Positions 28,423 to 38,181 are shown, numbered from the stretch's first letter. The stretch is 64,000 nt of DNA from Clostridia bacterium (GCA_022791735.1 JAAVZQ010000068.1:1-64000), one strand, 5' to 3'. Notes: generated by a model from the sequence alone, not told the origin. A program made the numbers and translations.

Positions 28423-31197
28423 TTACTCTGGTCTACTCATCATCTCATGATAATACTCTTTCAAGAACTGAGCATTTTCTTCAAGATTCTCGATGGTAAG
28501 TCCACACGCAAGTTCCCTTACAAGGGAATCAAACTCTAATTTCATGGATTTTTCGGAGTCTGTCAAAAACTTCTTCCTTTTGCCGGTCTGATGGCTAAAC
28601 TTGCTTGCAGGATATTCTCTTTCGAATTCAGCTTTAAAGATATACTCCAAAGCTTCTTGTGTGCTCGCATCAGCAACGGCTTTGTCCTCTTCTATAACGA
28701 GCCTTACATTGTTACCGCTTAAACGTGCACAGACATATATGGGTTCAAAAGACAGTTTTTCTCCCATACAATTTATAGTTTCGGAGTATTCTTTTAATAG
28801 ATCAGACTGATAGAGAAGTGCATTGATACTATCAATACTTCCTTTGCATCTAATTCGTATCCAGTTTTTAGCTTCTTTAATGCTTTCTGCTTCCGAAAAT
28901 TTTCTGAATGCATCAAGATTTTCGAATTTTCTGCCAGTCAAGTTATCTATTATCGTTGCAATTTCTCCATTGTCTAACACGATTTCGTTTTGCTTGATGG
29001 TAAAAGCATCTCCTTGCGTCATATAGATATAAGGCAATTCTGTCTTTCTATCATATCCTACGTTAAACAGCTTTCCATCAAGAGATATCTGCTGCTGCTT
29101 TGCTGCAATCCGTGCTTCTCTTGCAAGTCTTTCCTCTCGTAGCCTTCTTTGCTCTTCTTGCCACATTTGTGCCTCAGCTTCTCTTCTTCTACGGTTTTGC
29201 TCGTATATACGCTGTACTTCGGCTTCTCTTCTTAACTGTTCCTCGTATTTTGCCTTCAGCTCCTGATACTCCGGATGGTCATGCTCAAAAGATACATTTT
29301 CTGTAACAAATCTATCATTATAATATGTTGTTACAGTTACTTTAACAGTATCTTGAGCAGGATCATATTTAGTATCGGTTCTGTATTCTAATTCACCAGC
29401 AAAACGCTCTAAAACGATTTCTTCAGGAACAATTGTTGCAAATGTAAGCAAGTAAAATTCGGTATCAAATCCAAATCTGTCCTTGCCTGTAACTGTTATT
29501 GGGTAACCTGCCAAAAATGCTTCTTGGCTTACACAGCTTTTGTTGTCTAGTTTTCTCCGAAAACCGCCAGTTGTAAGATACTCATTACTTGTCCATATAC
29601 TTTGGACATAAATCTCAGGCATACCAGCTAAGACTGACTTTATGATGGCATCTCTATCAGACTTTGAAGTGCTTTCAATAACTCCGTCTATATCTAACGC
29701 CGCACATATCCGCTGAAGATGTTTTTTGGCCTGGTAGTAATTGTATCTGTTAATCCCCAGTCTTTTGAAATCATCACGTGTCAGCTTGCTCTGTTCATTC
29801 AACTCATTCAGTTTGTTCCATACGTCCAGCTCAGCTAACAAGTCGCTTTCGCTTTCTTTTGTAAATGTCTGATAACTTCCAACTCCTATTTTGCTATTCT
29901 TTTGCAAAAGTCCACCCATGTCGATTATTGCGCAGATTGTGGCAACTTGTGCAGTTACGCCGTATTTCTCGGCTTCCACAATCATACGTGCCTTATCTGT
30001 TGGCATAGGAATTTGGGCTACTTTGTGTCCAATTTCGGTCACTTCGCCGTTATCATTCATGCATCCAAGAGCTTCAAGCTTCTTTTTAGCTTCAATAATT
30101 GCTTCTTCATCCGGCTGATGGAAAAATTCCATTTTTTCTGCATCTATTCTCATTGATGCAAATTGAAGAACAGTCTGGTCCAAAAAGCTTCTCTGAATTT
30201 CCGGAACTGGATATTCAGGCCTGTCCTCGAAGCTTACATTAGAACATAAGATGTATTTGCCATCCTTAGTTCTTCCTGCACGCTTCATGCGCTGCTTTAA
30301 ATCCGCTTGGCTGACATCCAATTCGTCGAAGAACATTACTCCATTTTTCGCTGTGGGTATAATAGCTTTGCCAGTATCTACAACTGTGTCAATGCCCGGT
30401 ATAGTTACAGACGTCTGAGCAATCGGAGTTGAAATAATCACTTTAGGTCTTGGATAATTATAAAAGCACCGCCGTTGCTCATGATACTCAAGTTCTCCAT
30501 GAAGGGGCAGAATTTCTGCATTTTCTCCTTCAAGTTTCTCTATCATGTCACGAACTTGGCTTTTTTTGGCAACAAACGCCAAAACATTATGACCTAATGC
30601 AATTTCCTCTCTGATTGTCTTTTCAAAGTCCCACTTGCTTCTGAGCTCGGTTACGACATTATAAGTCTTTCCGGGAACATTTATAATGCAAGTGTTTTTG
30701 CCCAAATAGGTTGCAATTTCCTCAGTTTCCATGGTGGCGCTCATGATGACTACTTTGGTATTCCACTCATCTGCCACCAGCTTACACCATGCAACAAGCG
30801 CCTCTGTCTGATTTGTCCACTCATGGACTTCATCGATGATTAGAACTTTCTCTGTGTCTGTATCTTCGCTAAAAATTGCTCTAATCAGTTGAAGTCCATC
30901 TGCGCAGTACTCAACGGCCGTATCTCTGGATGCACACTTGTAGTAGCCCGTCCTATAACCGACTGCTTCTCCAAGTACTACACCCATTTCTTCCGCCACA
31001 TACTGCGCAAGTGTGATTGCCGAGATTACGCGTGGGTTGGTTACTATAACTTTCTTAAAACTGTTCATAAGGTACTGGGGTACGAGTGTGGATTTGCCAC
31101 CGCCTGCTTCAGAACTTATCAGAGTATATTTATGCTCTAATACAGCCTTCTGAATTTGACTTTTGAAACTGCTAACTGGTAATAACATTTTGTTCAC
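28423..31197 (-). CDS. DEAH-type RNA helicase-like protein, foreign-type codon use, five in-frame CGG read as Arg
   Basis: 924 residues. Superfamily 2 helicase core resembling HrpA/HrpB: Walker A SSEAGGGKSTLVPQ, DEVH box LIIDEVHEW, SAT motif VVIMSATME, and motif VI RMKRAGRTKDGK, then an HA2-like region. A charged coiled coil (about 655-705, QNRRRREAEAQMWQ) leads to an unassigned C-terminal domain. CGG occurs in frame at 30472-30474, 30469-30471, 29710-29712, 29557-29559 and 29110-29112. The zero frame must be kept across all five because motif VI lies beyond the first two. Composition is GC-richer than host genes. Probably acquired; function unproven. Confidence 0.8.
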   Translation of the reverse strand: MNKMLLPVSSFKSQIQKAVLEHKYTLISSEAGGGKSTLVPQYLMNSFKKVIVTNPRVISAITLAQYVAEEMGVVLGEAVGYRTGYYKCASRDTAVEYCADGLQLIRAIFSEDTDTEKVLIIDEVHEWTNQTEALVAWCKLVADEWNTKVVIMSATMETEEIATYLGKNTCIINVPGKTYNVVTELRSKWDFEKTIREEIALGHNVLAFVAKKSQVRDMIEKLEGENAEILPLHGELEYHEQRRCFYNYPRPKVIISTPIAQTSVTIPGIDTVVDTGKAIIPTAKNGVMFFDELDVSQADLKQRMKRAGRTKDGKYILCSNVSFEDRPEYPVPEIQRSFLDQTVLQFASMRIDAEKMEFFHQPDEEAIIEAKKKLEALGCMNDNGEVTEIGHKVAQIPMPTDKARMIVEAEKYGVTAQVATICAIIDMGGLLQKNSKIGVGSYQTFTKESESDLLAELDVWNKLNELNEQSKLTRDDFKRLGINRYNYYQAKKHLQRICAALDIDGVIESTSKSDRDAIIKSVLAGMPEIYVQSIWTSNEYLTTGGFRRKLDNKSCVSQEAFLAGYPITVTGKDRFGFDTEFYLLTFATIVPEEIVLERFAGELEYRTDTKYDPAQDTVKVTVTTYYNDRFVTENVSFEHDHPEYQELKAKYEEQLRREAEVQRIYEQNRRRREAEAQMWQEEQRRLREERLAREARIAAKQQQISLDGKLFNVGYDRKTELPYIYMTQGDAFTIKQNEIVLDNGEIATIIDNLTGRKFENLDAFRKFSEAESIKEAKNWIRIRCKGSIDSINALLYQSDLLKEYSETINCMGEKLSFEPIYVCARLSGNNVRLVIEEDKAVADASTQEALEYIFKAEFEREYPASKFSHQTGKRKKFLTDSEKSMKLEFDSLVRELACGLTIENLEENAQFLKEYYHEMMSRPE

Positions 31198-31421
31198 CTC
31201 ATTGATATAATTAATTTTGGTTTGCTACAATTTAGTCTATACCTTCTTGTATTGCCTTTTGACTTCTCTCCTTCCCATAAAATTAGGTTTTCAAATAAGT
31301 TTTCAATGTACTATTTATTATTATGTCATCTTTTTATGTAAAATGCAATTTTAGCTAATTTAAATCTCATCTAACTTTTACTTAAGAAATGAAGGTATTA
31401 TGTAATTTATTTTTGCATAAT

Positions 31422-31447
31422 TAAAGAGGGCGGTTATACCGCCCTCT
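31422..31447 (-). terminator. Terminator of the MATE-kinase gene
   Basis: GAGGGCGGT / ACCGCCCTC stem followed by TTTAATT on the minus strand. The rest of 31198-31421 is AT-rich with no gene seen; it should hold the helicase promoter. Confidence 0.75.
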
Positions 31448-31467
31448 GCTTATGTATCTTAGTTTTA

Positions 31468-33465
31468 TCAACATAATGCTTTGTTTTTTGTCATTTCACA
31501 TATTATTTCTGCCGTTTTTTCTACTCCTAATGTATCACTATTTACACATATATCATAATTTTCAGGACTATTCCATTCGTTTCCTGTATAGTGTTTATAG
31601 TGATTTGCTCTTAGCTTATTAATCTTTGTTATTTCTTTTTCTGCATTTTTCTTATCTAGTCCATAAATTTCTGTTGCTCTTTTTATTTTGTTTTCTTTAT
31701 TGCTATATATAAATACTTTTATAATATTTGGTCTGTCTTTTAAAACAAAGTCTGCACATCTTCCTATTATTACACAAGATTGTTTTTCTGAAAGTTCTTT
31801 TATGACCTCTGCTTCTTTAACAAATAACTCATCTTCATTGCTTAGACCTGTATAATATCCATTATTTAATCCTGCTAAGTTAGACCTTTTCTGCTCATTA
31901 TTTTCTATGTATTCTGTTGATAATCCTGTCTTCTCTGCTACTTTAATTATGAAGTTTTTATCATATAAATTAATTCCTAACTTATCTGAAATCAATTTTC
32001 CAACATATCTACCCCCTGAACCATATTCTCTTGCAATTGTTATAATTACATGGTTTTCAAGCGGACTATCTATATTAGTATTATCTACAATAATTTCTGT
32101 TTGTCTCTTGTTTTTACCTAAATTTTTCATTTCAAAAACAAGTAAAGTTGTTGCAACTGCAAATGCGATACCATCTGCAACTGGTCCTGCACATAGTATA
32201 CCTTCTATACCAAATAAATGCCCTAGTATAAAGAAAGCTGGTACTAAAATAACTATTTGTCTTGATAATGAAAGTATTGCACTTTTTGCACTTTTTCCAA
32301 TTGCTTGGAAGAATATTCCTGATGAAATTTGCACTCCGTTAAATACACATAGCATTAGATATATCCTAAATGTCATACACGCAAATTCCATGTAGTTACT
32401 ATCACCACTACCAAAAATTGATATTAATTTATCTGGTATTGTTTGATATAGTATAAATGAAATTATACTAATTACCACATTTATAGTCAAAACCGTTTTT
32501 AAGGTTTGTTTTACTCTATCGTATTTGCCTGCACCATAGTTATATCCTAAAATTGGCTGTGAACCTGCTGCAACTCCTATAATTATGCTATATACTATTT
32601 GACTGATTTTCATAACTATACCAAATACTGTAATTGGTATTTCTGCTCCAAATCTAGAGTTTACACCATATTTTCTAAGTAAGTTATTTTGTACTGCAAC
32701 AACAACTACTATACTCATTTGTGTAATAAAACTACTAATTCCAAGTGATGCAACTCTTATTGCAACTTTTGGTTGTACTTTAAAATCGTCCTTATTGAGC
32801 TCAATTGATTTAAGCCTTTTTAAATATGCTATATTTATTATAAATCCTAAAATCTGGCTAATTACTGTTGCTATTGCTGCTCCTGCAACTCCCATATTGA
32901 AAACAAATATGAAAATTGGATCCAATATAATATTTAGGATTGCACCTGCAAGCATAGATGCCATTGCGTACTTAGGACTTCCATCTGCTCTTATAACTGA
33001 GTTTAATGTTGTTCCTATCATCATAAATGGTAATCCCATAACGATTATATATCCATACTCAGTAGCATATTCTCTTAAGGCATCTGTACATCCAAATATG
33101 TTTAATAATTGTGGCAGAAATATTAATGATATAGCACACAAAGCTACCGCTATAATTATTGAAACTACTATACTATTTGCAACACCTTTGCTTGCTTCTT
33201 TCTTCTTCTTTTCTCCTAATTTTAAGCTTAAATATGCTGATGCTCCATCTCCAAAGCATAAGGCAAAAGCTAGACAAACTACAGTTAGTGGAAATATTAT
33301 ATTTGTTGCTCCATTTCCTAGATATCCTACTCCCCAGCCAATAAAAATTTGGTCAACTATGTTGTATAATGAGTTTACTACTAATGAAATAATTGATGGG
33401 ACTGCAAATTTCTTAATTAGTTTACCAATTTTTTCTGTTCCTAATATGTTTTCTTCTTTTTCCAT
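31468..33465 (-). CDS. MATE-family efflux transporter fused to a cytidylate-kinase-like domain
   Basis: 665 residues. Residues 1-450 are a MATE multidrug/organic-cation antiporter with about 12 membrane segments (start KKFAVPSIISLVVNSLYNIV). Residues about 470-665 form a soluble P-loop domain of the cytidylate-kinase-like type: IITIAREYGSGGRYVGKLIS, then DKNFIIKVAEKTGLS, CVIIGRCADFVL and a C-terminal helical lid. The two are joined in one frame without any CGG. What the kinase-like domain phosphorylates is unknown. Preceded by a promoter and attenuator-like leader (33503-33582). Confidence 0.88.
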   Translation of the reverse strand: MEKEENILGTEKIGKLIKKFAVPSIISLVVNSLYNIVDQIFIGWGVGYLGNGATNIIFPLTVVCLAFALCFGDGASAYLSLKLGEKKKKEASKGVANSIVVSIIIAVALCAISLIFLPQLLNIFGCTDALREYATEYGYIIVMGLPFMMIGTTLNSVIRADGSPKYAMASMLAGAILNIILDPIFIFVFNMGVAGAAIATVISQILGFIINIAYLKRLKSIELNKDDFKVQPKVAIRVASLGISSFITQMSIVVVVAVQNNLLRKYGVNSRFGAEIPITVFGIVMKISQIVYSIIIGVAAGSQPILGYNYGAGKYDRVKQTLKTVLTINVVISIISFILYQTIPDKLISIFGSGDSNYMEFACMTFRIYLMLCVFNGVQISSGIFFQAIGKSAKSAILSLSRQIVILVPAFFILGHLFGIEGILCAGPVADGIAFAVATTLLVFEMKNLGKNKRQTEIIVDNTNIDSPLENHVIITIAREYGSGGRYVGKLISDKLGINLYDKNFIIKVAEKTGLSTEYIENNEQKRSNLAGLNNGYYTGLSNEDELFVKEAEVIKELSEKQSCVIIGRCADFVLKDRPNIIKVFIYSNKENKIKRATEIYGLDKKNAEKEITKINKLRANHYKHYTGNEWNSPENYDICVNSDTLGVEKTAEIICEMTKNKALC

Positions 33466-33502
33466 TTTTCCTTTTCCTCCTAACTTTTTTTATTTGAAAC
33501 CC

Positions 33503-33546
33503 AAAAAAAATAGATGTGCGAATCCGCACGCCTATCTCTCGATAGT
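33503..33546 (-). promoter_or_regulatory. Attenuator-like leader of the MATE-kinase gene
   Basis: On the minus strand the first transcribed bases can form a small hairpin CTATC-GAGA-GATAG. Alternatively AGATAG can pair with ATCTAT around GCGTGCG/CGCAC to make an intrinsic terminator ending in eight T. The two structures share GATAG and so exclude each other. Confidence 0.6.
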
Positions 33547-33552
33547 TAAAGT

Positions 33553-33582
33553 ATTATATCACAAATTTTTCTGAATTGTCAA
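33553..33582 (-). promoter_or_regulatory. Promoter of the MATE-kinase gene
   Basis: Minus-strand TTGACA (33582-33577), an 18-base spacer and TATAAT (33558-33553). Confidence 0.75.
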
Positions 33583-33597
33583 GCAAAATCTTTTTGA

Positions 33598-33780
33598 CAA
33601 ATTGCAAATGTCTTTTGGGTACAATATGCTTTTAGCCAAACAGATAAAACAGTATTATGGTCGCTATTTATAACAAATCCAAAGGAATTGGTCGAAAAGA
33701 TAATAAGCGAAAATGAAGATATAAAGAAAGCAAATGAAGAATTAGAAAAATTGCAAAAGAAGACAAAGCAACCTAGAAAA
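33598..33780 (+). pseudogene. Remnant of an Rpn/PD-(D/E)XK nuclease-family transposase-like gene
   Basis: An open stretch without start reads VFWVQYAFSQTDKTVLW, SLFITNPKELVEKIISENE, then DIKKANEELEKLQ. This resembles the C-terminal part of Rpn-family (PD-(D/E)XK) transposase-like proteins. A stop just upstream (33595) and the missing N-terminal nuclease domain mark it as a decayed fragment. Confidence 0.5.
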
Positions 33781-33788
33781 TTTTATAT

Positions 33789-33828
33789 AATCAATAGTTA
33801 TAAATATAGCTATCGATTATTTTTTTAC
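33789..33828 (+). terminator. Terminator after the nuclease remnant
   Basis: Imperfect stem AATCAATAGTTATA / TATAGCTATCGATT followed by seven T. Confidence 0.6.
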
Positions 33829-33854
33829 TTTTTATTTATATTTTTAACAAATGC

Positions 33855-33926
33855 ATTCAAATGTATGATTAAATTATAGCATTCTTTTAAATGCGTCTTA
33901 GGGCATTTTTTCAAATGCATGATACA
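33855..33926. promoter_or_regulatory. Direct repeats TTCAAATGYATGAT upstream of an XRE regulator
   Basis: Two copies of TTCAAATG(T/C)ATGAT (about 33855 and 33912), plus a weaker TTTAAATGCGTC between them, precede the regulator at 33961. They are candidate operator sites for autoregulation. Confidence 0.45.
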
Positions 33927-33960
33927 ATTTTATTATATCATTACATTAGGGGAGTATTTT

Positions 33961-34200
33961 ATGTATTTAAAGAGATTGAGAGATTTGAGGGAAGATATCG
34001 ATGCAAAGCAAACTACAATTGCTGAATTTCTTGGTATAACTAGGCAACAATATAGCCTTTATGAAACAGGAAAAAGAGATATGCCATCAGAATATATAAA
34101 AAGGTTAGCACGATTTTATAATACCTCTACTGATTACATTTTAGAACTTACAGATAATATTAAACCATACCAAAGTGAAAAGGAGTATGCTATACATTAA
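33961..34200 (+). CDS. XRE-family helix-turn-helix regulator
   Basis: 79 residues. HTH_3 domain LKRLRDLREDIDAKQTTIAE then LGITRQQYSLYETGKRDMP, with C-terminal helix YNTSTDYILELTDNIKPY. Similar along its length to the protein at 20919. Start ATG 33961 follows AGGGGAG; an upstream in-frame start at 33919 lacks that support. No gene in the same direction follows, so targets are unknown. Confidence 0.87.
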   Translation: MYLKRLRDLREDIDAKQTTIAEFLGITRQQYSLYETGKRDMPSEYIKRLARFYNTSTDYILELTDNIKPYQSEKEYAIH

Positions 34201-34369
34201 AATTTTTATTTGTCCTAATAGTGCATACAAATAATTGAGAGTTTTTTCAAAATTTTAATTTCCTTTCTTTTTAATATTTTATGTCGATTTAATATCCACT
34301 TTTTATTATATATTTTAATATAACTTATATATAAAGTTTTACTGATGGATAACTATGCTTTTAAATTAT

Positions 34370-34405
34370 AAAAAAGCAAAGAAATGTACCATTATACACT
34401 TCTTC
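34370..34405 (-). terminator. Probable terminator of the 34431 gene
   Basis: Imperfect stem GAAGTGTA/TACATTTC with a T-run on the minus strand. 34201-34369 shows no gene. Confidence 0.5.
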
Positions 34406-34430
34406 GCCCCTTTGAATTATTTAATATTTC

Positions 34431-34571
34431 TTACATAATACCCATGCGTTTTGCCATTTGTTTTCCTTTTTTCATTAAATGTCTTTTGACTTTACTATTA
34501 CTTTCTATATACATCATAGCAATTCCTGCTGCTCCAACTGCACCTATTACCATACCTTTAACAAACTTCAT
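34431..34571 (-). CDS. Small membrane-associated protein
   Basis: 46 residues (MKFVKGMVIGAVGAAGIAMM followed by a basic tail KVKRHLMKKGKQMAKRMGIM). Strong AAGGAGG precedes the ATG. It looks like a single hydrophobic Gly/Ala helix with a positively charged cytoplasmic tail, like short YtxH-type proteins. Function unknown. Confidence 0.7.
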   Translation of the reverse strand: MKFVKGMVIGAVGAAGIAMMYIESNSKVKRHLMKKGKQMAKRMGIM

Positions 34572-34636
34572 AAATTTGTCCTCCTTATTTAATTTTTAAC
34601 TCTAATACTATTATTACAAATTTAACTAAATCTATA

Positions 34637-35003
34637 CTAATTTTCTTGCTTTTTAAAAAGTGTTATAATTTCTACAATTGCTATAATTAGTAAAAATATA
34701 CCAAAATACATTTTTAGTTTACTTGTATCAAGATTTACAGATATCTTTGCACCGAATAACTGCACCGTACAATTCCACATCCGTGCAACAATTAGTCCTG
34801 TTTTCCATTTTATAAGTTTTTGCTTTAAGTTTGTTATTATGCTTACAATTGCTGTTGGCACAAAAAATACCAGGTTTGCTCCTTGTGCTACATGCTGGTC
34901 ATAATGCATAAACAAAGAAAGGCACAAAATAAGTATTGTTCCTCCTCCCATTCCCATACCAGAAACTGTTCCTGAAATTAATCCGAATTAGTATGTTCCA
35001 CAT
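34637..35003 (-). CDS. TSUP (TauE/SafE) transporter, second half, four CGG +1 recoding sites
   Basis: Half-size TauE/SafE-family membrane permease. ATG 35001-35003 after GGAGGAG gives MWNILI. Recoding site 34983-34985 then gives GLISGTVSGMGMGGGT. Three more sites lie in 32 bases: 34781-34783 (GLIVA/GCGIV), 34765-34767 (GIV/GAVI) and 34752-34754 (VI/GAKISVNL). The repaired GLIVAGCGIVGAVIGAKI is the family's Gly-rich membrane signature. The last three shifts sum to +3, so a plain reading stays open but reads nonsense (ARMWNCTVQLF) there. 120 residues. Confidence 0.9.
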
Positions 35004-35028
35004 TTCTCCTCCTTTGTAAAACGAATTT

Positions 35029-35143
35029 AAATCAGCGTCTTGCATCGTTACTACTCAAAAGAGGTCACTATCCGCGTACTCACGTACACCTGCGTAGCAC
35101 TCGTCTTCGTATACCTTGCAATCGGCGGCATTTAAGTTCGTTT
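35029..35143. repeat. Intergenic repeat, family 2-like, between TSUP halves
   Basis: Begins AATCAGCGTCTTGCATCG and ends ACCTTGCAATCGGCGGCATT, like the elements at 7400 and 13774 but more diverged. No ORF. Confidence 0.45.
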
Positions 35144-35495
35144 CTAATTTTGTATCACTAATCTAATTCCTGCATATATAAGGAACACTATGAAAAATAT
35201 TTTTAGTGTTTTGTCTGACAGTTTTTGTAAAAGTTTTGCTCCAGTAAATCCTCCAATTACTCCTCCGAATTGCACATAAAATACTCATTTTAAAGTCTAT
35301 ATATGAAGAATTAAAGTAAAAAATTGAACTTGCACATACCATTGGTAATATACAAAATACCGAAGTGGCTCTTGCCTCTTTTTCACCTAATTTTAAAATA
35401 AAAGTAAAAGCTGGAACAAGTATCATTCCTCCTCCTGAACCGAAGAGGCCAGTCACTGTTCCAGCTAATAGTCCAATTATTATCTTCTTTAACAT
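35144..35495 (-). CDS. TSUP (TauE/SafE) transporter, first half, one CGG +1 recoding site
   Basis: 116 residues. N-terminal IIIGLLAGTVTGLFGSGGGM with the family's Gly-rich first segment. Recoding site 35265-35267 (SILCAI/GGVIGGFTGAKLLQKL) restores the last membrane segments (IFFIVFLIYAGIRLVIQN) and stop TAG 35144-35146. The plain reading turns into a charged tail. Together with the 34637 gene it makes two half-transporters, as often seen for TSUP in Firmicutes; they probably pair in the membrane. Substrate unknown (sulfur compounds or organic anions in the family). Confidence 0.9.
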
Positions 35496-35554
35496 CTCAA
35501 ATCACTTCTTAATACTATTATAATTTAAAAATAGTATTTGCAGTTCTATTCTTT

Positions 35555-37504
35555 TTATACACCATATTTGTCTAATATTTTAGCCAAATCATTTGAAAAA
35601 TCTCTAAGCATAACTAACTTAATACTTGTTTCCTTATCACCTGTATATTCATCTATAATTTGTTTCAATTGTCTAATATTCTTCATCTCTGGCTCTATTT
35701 CTTTTGTAAATAATTCTGCCCTATTTACAAGCTTTTCTCCAATCGTAACTATATCTTCATTACTTGCACAAGAAAGCCTTTGGAAAGTTTGATATACATC
35801 ATAATACTTAAATATTGGTATATCCATGCATTCTTTATCAAATCTCTCATAAAACACTTCCATTTTCATCGGAATACATTTGAATATACTATCTGCCTTT
35901 TCAATATACATTCTATCTTTTAGCTTTGAATTTAAGTTGTAGAAATGTACCAATATATCTTCTACATCTTGAGAAGCCTCCCCCATTCCTATTGTATCTA
36001 GTTCATCTTCTACATTATCACAATAAGCTGAAACTAGCGAAGATAAGTTCATACCATGTGTGAATATCCCTTTAACATGTTTCATATCCTGTTTTATTAA
36101 GCCTTTTCTTATTAAATAATCAAAATAGATAAATAGTTTTACATCCTCCATAAGGCTTGTCTTCCCTGATTTTACATCCTCTAATACTTCATTTATAACT
36201 TCATCAAATTCTTCATCACTTATTTTCCAATACTCTTCTGTTAATAATCTTTTATATCCTGGTAGATTTGATGTGTCTACTGTATTTATTATTGTTTCCA
36301 TGTCTTTTTTAAAGGTTTTCATGTCAAATATTCTTGTTCTTACATATATTTCTATGAATTTGAAAAATCTATATTCTGATTTAAAATTATAGTAATATGT
36401 GTTATCAAATTCTTTTATATAGAATTGCCTATTATCCATAAGTACTCTTGAAGAAACAAGTATTGACTTGTATTCTTCATTATTTGAAATATTTACAAAT
36501 TTATCTTTTGTAATTTTTCCTGCTTTAATTTCAAAAGATACTGCTATTGTAAATATAAGCATTGTTTGTAAAACTCTGTTATTTATATTTGGATAGGCTC
36601 TTGTAACCATTTCATACACTTTTTTGAAATCATTTAGTGCATGTTTTAAAATTCTTAAGTTACGAGTTCCACTTTTATTAAAGGTTGTAATTATGAGTCC
36701 AGTAGCTTCTCTCAAAAACCTAATTAGGTCAGGATTTGATTCATACCTCATAAGCAAACCGGTTTATTATATAATCAAATTTTGGTTGATATTCAAAGGT
36801 TTCTCCTATTAACTTTTCTTTTATCCTTTCATAATCATTTGCCTTATCAAATACATATTCTATCTTATCTTGTATCTTTTCAACCATTGGTTTGTCTGTT
36901 ACTTGTGTTAGCTCATCCTCTTTATCAAGGATATATGTTGCAATAAATGTTTTCATCTCTAAGTTTGTACTTTTTAGTTTAGTAGAAAGTTCTTTTTCAT
37001 TACAAATAATAATTGTTTTTATATGGTCATGTTCTACAAAATTATTTATATATCCCAAAATATCAATAACATCTACATTTGCTCTTTCTAAGTCATCAAA
37101 ACATAAAACTTTATCCTCTGTTGAGAAAAAGTCTCCATAGTTTACTCTATCACCATTTTGTGTAACCCCAAATAAATTTGCCATATCAATACCAGTTTTT
37201 GCATATTCTGGTATTTTATCTACTCCATTTGCTTCCATATATTTCTTTAAGTTCTTATCCATAAGCTGTGTTGTTTCTATAAATATTTTTTTGCTTATTT
37301 CTTCTAGGTTAGATATTCCGATAGAGTGACATATATATTGTTGTGTAAGATTGTCCGATTTAGCTTCATAGATTCTATTTTGTTTCTTACTTTGTTATTC
37401 CAAAAATAAGTTTTTCCGCTTCCCCACTCTCCGTTTATCATTACTGCATAATCTGTGTAGTCTGCTCTTACATAATCTAATATACTTTCAACTAATTCTT
37501 CCAT
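35555..37504 (-). CDS. KAP-type P-loop NTPase, three CGG +1 recoding sites
   Basis: 648 residues after repair. Start ATG 37504 after GGAGGA gives MEELVESILDY. Walker A MINGEWGSGKTYFW; Walker B region VLCFDDLERANVDVIDIL with sensor IIICNEKEL. Recoding sites: 37355-37357 (MKLN/GQSYTTIYMSLY), 37318-37320 (SLY/GISNLEEISKK) and 36759-36761 (DYIIN/GLLMRYESNP). SLYGISNxEEI is a typical KAP-family stretch. The C-terminal 400 residues are helical and unassigned. KAP NTPases include proteins linked to phage exclusion and membrane functions, but no partner here points to a role. Confidence 0.85.
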
Positions 37505-37524
37505 ATTCTCCTCCAATCTTTAGT

Positions 37525-38159
37525 TTATTTAGCTAGTGTTAAAACTACTATTTCTTTTGCTCCACTTGACTTTAGCACTCTTGCACATTCATTTACTGTT
37601 GCACCGAGTTGTATAAACATCGTCAAAAAGAACTATGTTCTTATCAAATATTATCTCTTTTTCTCTAGTTTTATATGCGTTTTTTACATTTTCTATACGT
37701 TCTTTTCTATTCAATGTGCTTTGCATTTTATTATCTTTTATTTTTTCAATTACACCCTCATAATTCAAATTATTTTGTGTTTTTGCAATTTCCTTTGCAA
37801 TAAGTGTACTTTGGTTGTACCCTCTTTTAAGTTTTTTCTTTTTATACATTGGTACTTCTGTAATTATATCATAATTTTTTAATATTTCGCATATTTTTTC
37901 ATTATTTAATAATATTTTTGCAAAACTTTTATACATATATGATTTTCCGGTCAAATTTATATTTCAAAATACTTGTCCTCACAGCTTTCTTATAGTCCAT
38001 TATATAAATATGCTTATTAAAATATTTGTCTTTATAATTTTCAACCTTCAAATCTACATTAAGCTTATGTACACACTCATCACAAACCCAGTCTTTGCAA
38101 AGTTTTCCGCAAAATCCACATACAGGAGGAAAAATTAAATCTAAAACCTTATCAAGCAT
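37525..38159 (-). CDS. comF: ComF-family amidophosphoribosyltransferase-like protein, two CGG +1 recoding sites
   Basis: Competence-type ComF protein with phosphoribosyltransferase fold. The N-terminal zinc-binding module has CGFCGKLCKDWVCDEC. Recoding site 37947-37949 (LKYKFD/GKSYMYKSFAK) and site 37604-37606 (FDDVYTT/GATVNECARVL) bring the protein to TAA 37525-37527, 210 residues. The second shift lies within the PRPP-binding VLFDDVYTTGAT motif, so an active site exists only if the Gly is made. It directly follows recD2, whose stop is 22 bases upstream. Confidence 0.92.
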
Positions 38160-38181
38160 ACCGCTCTCCTTCCTGCCCCCT

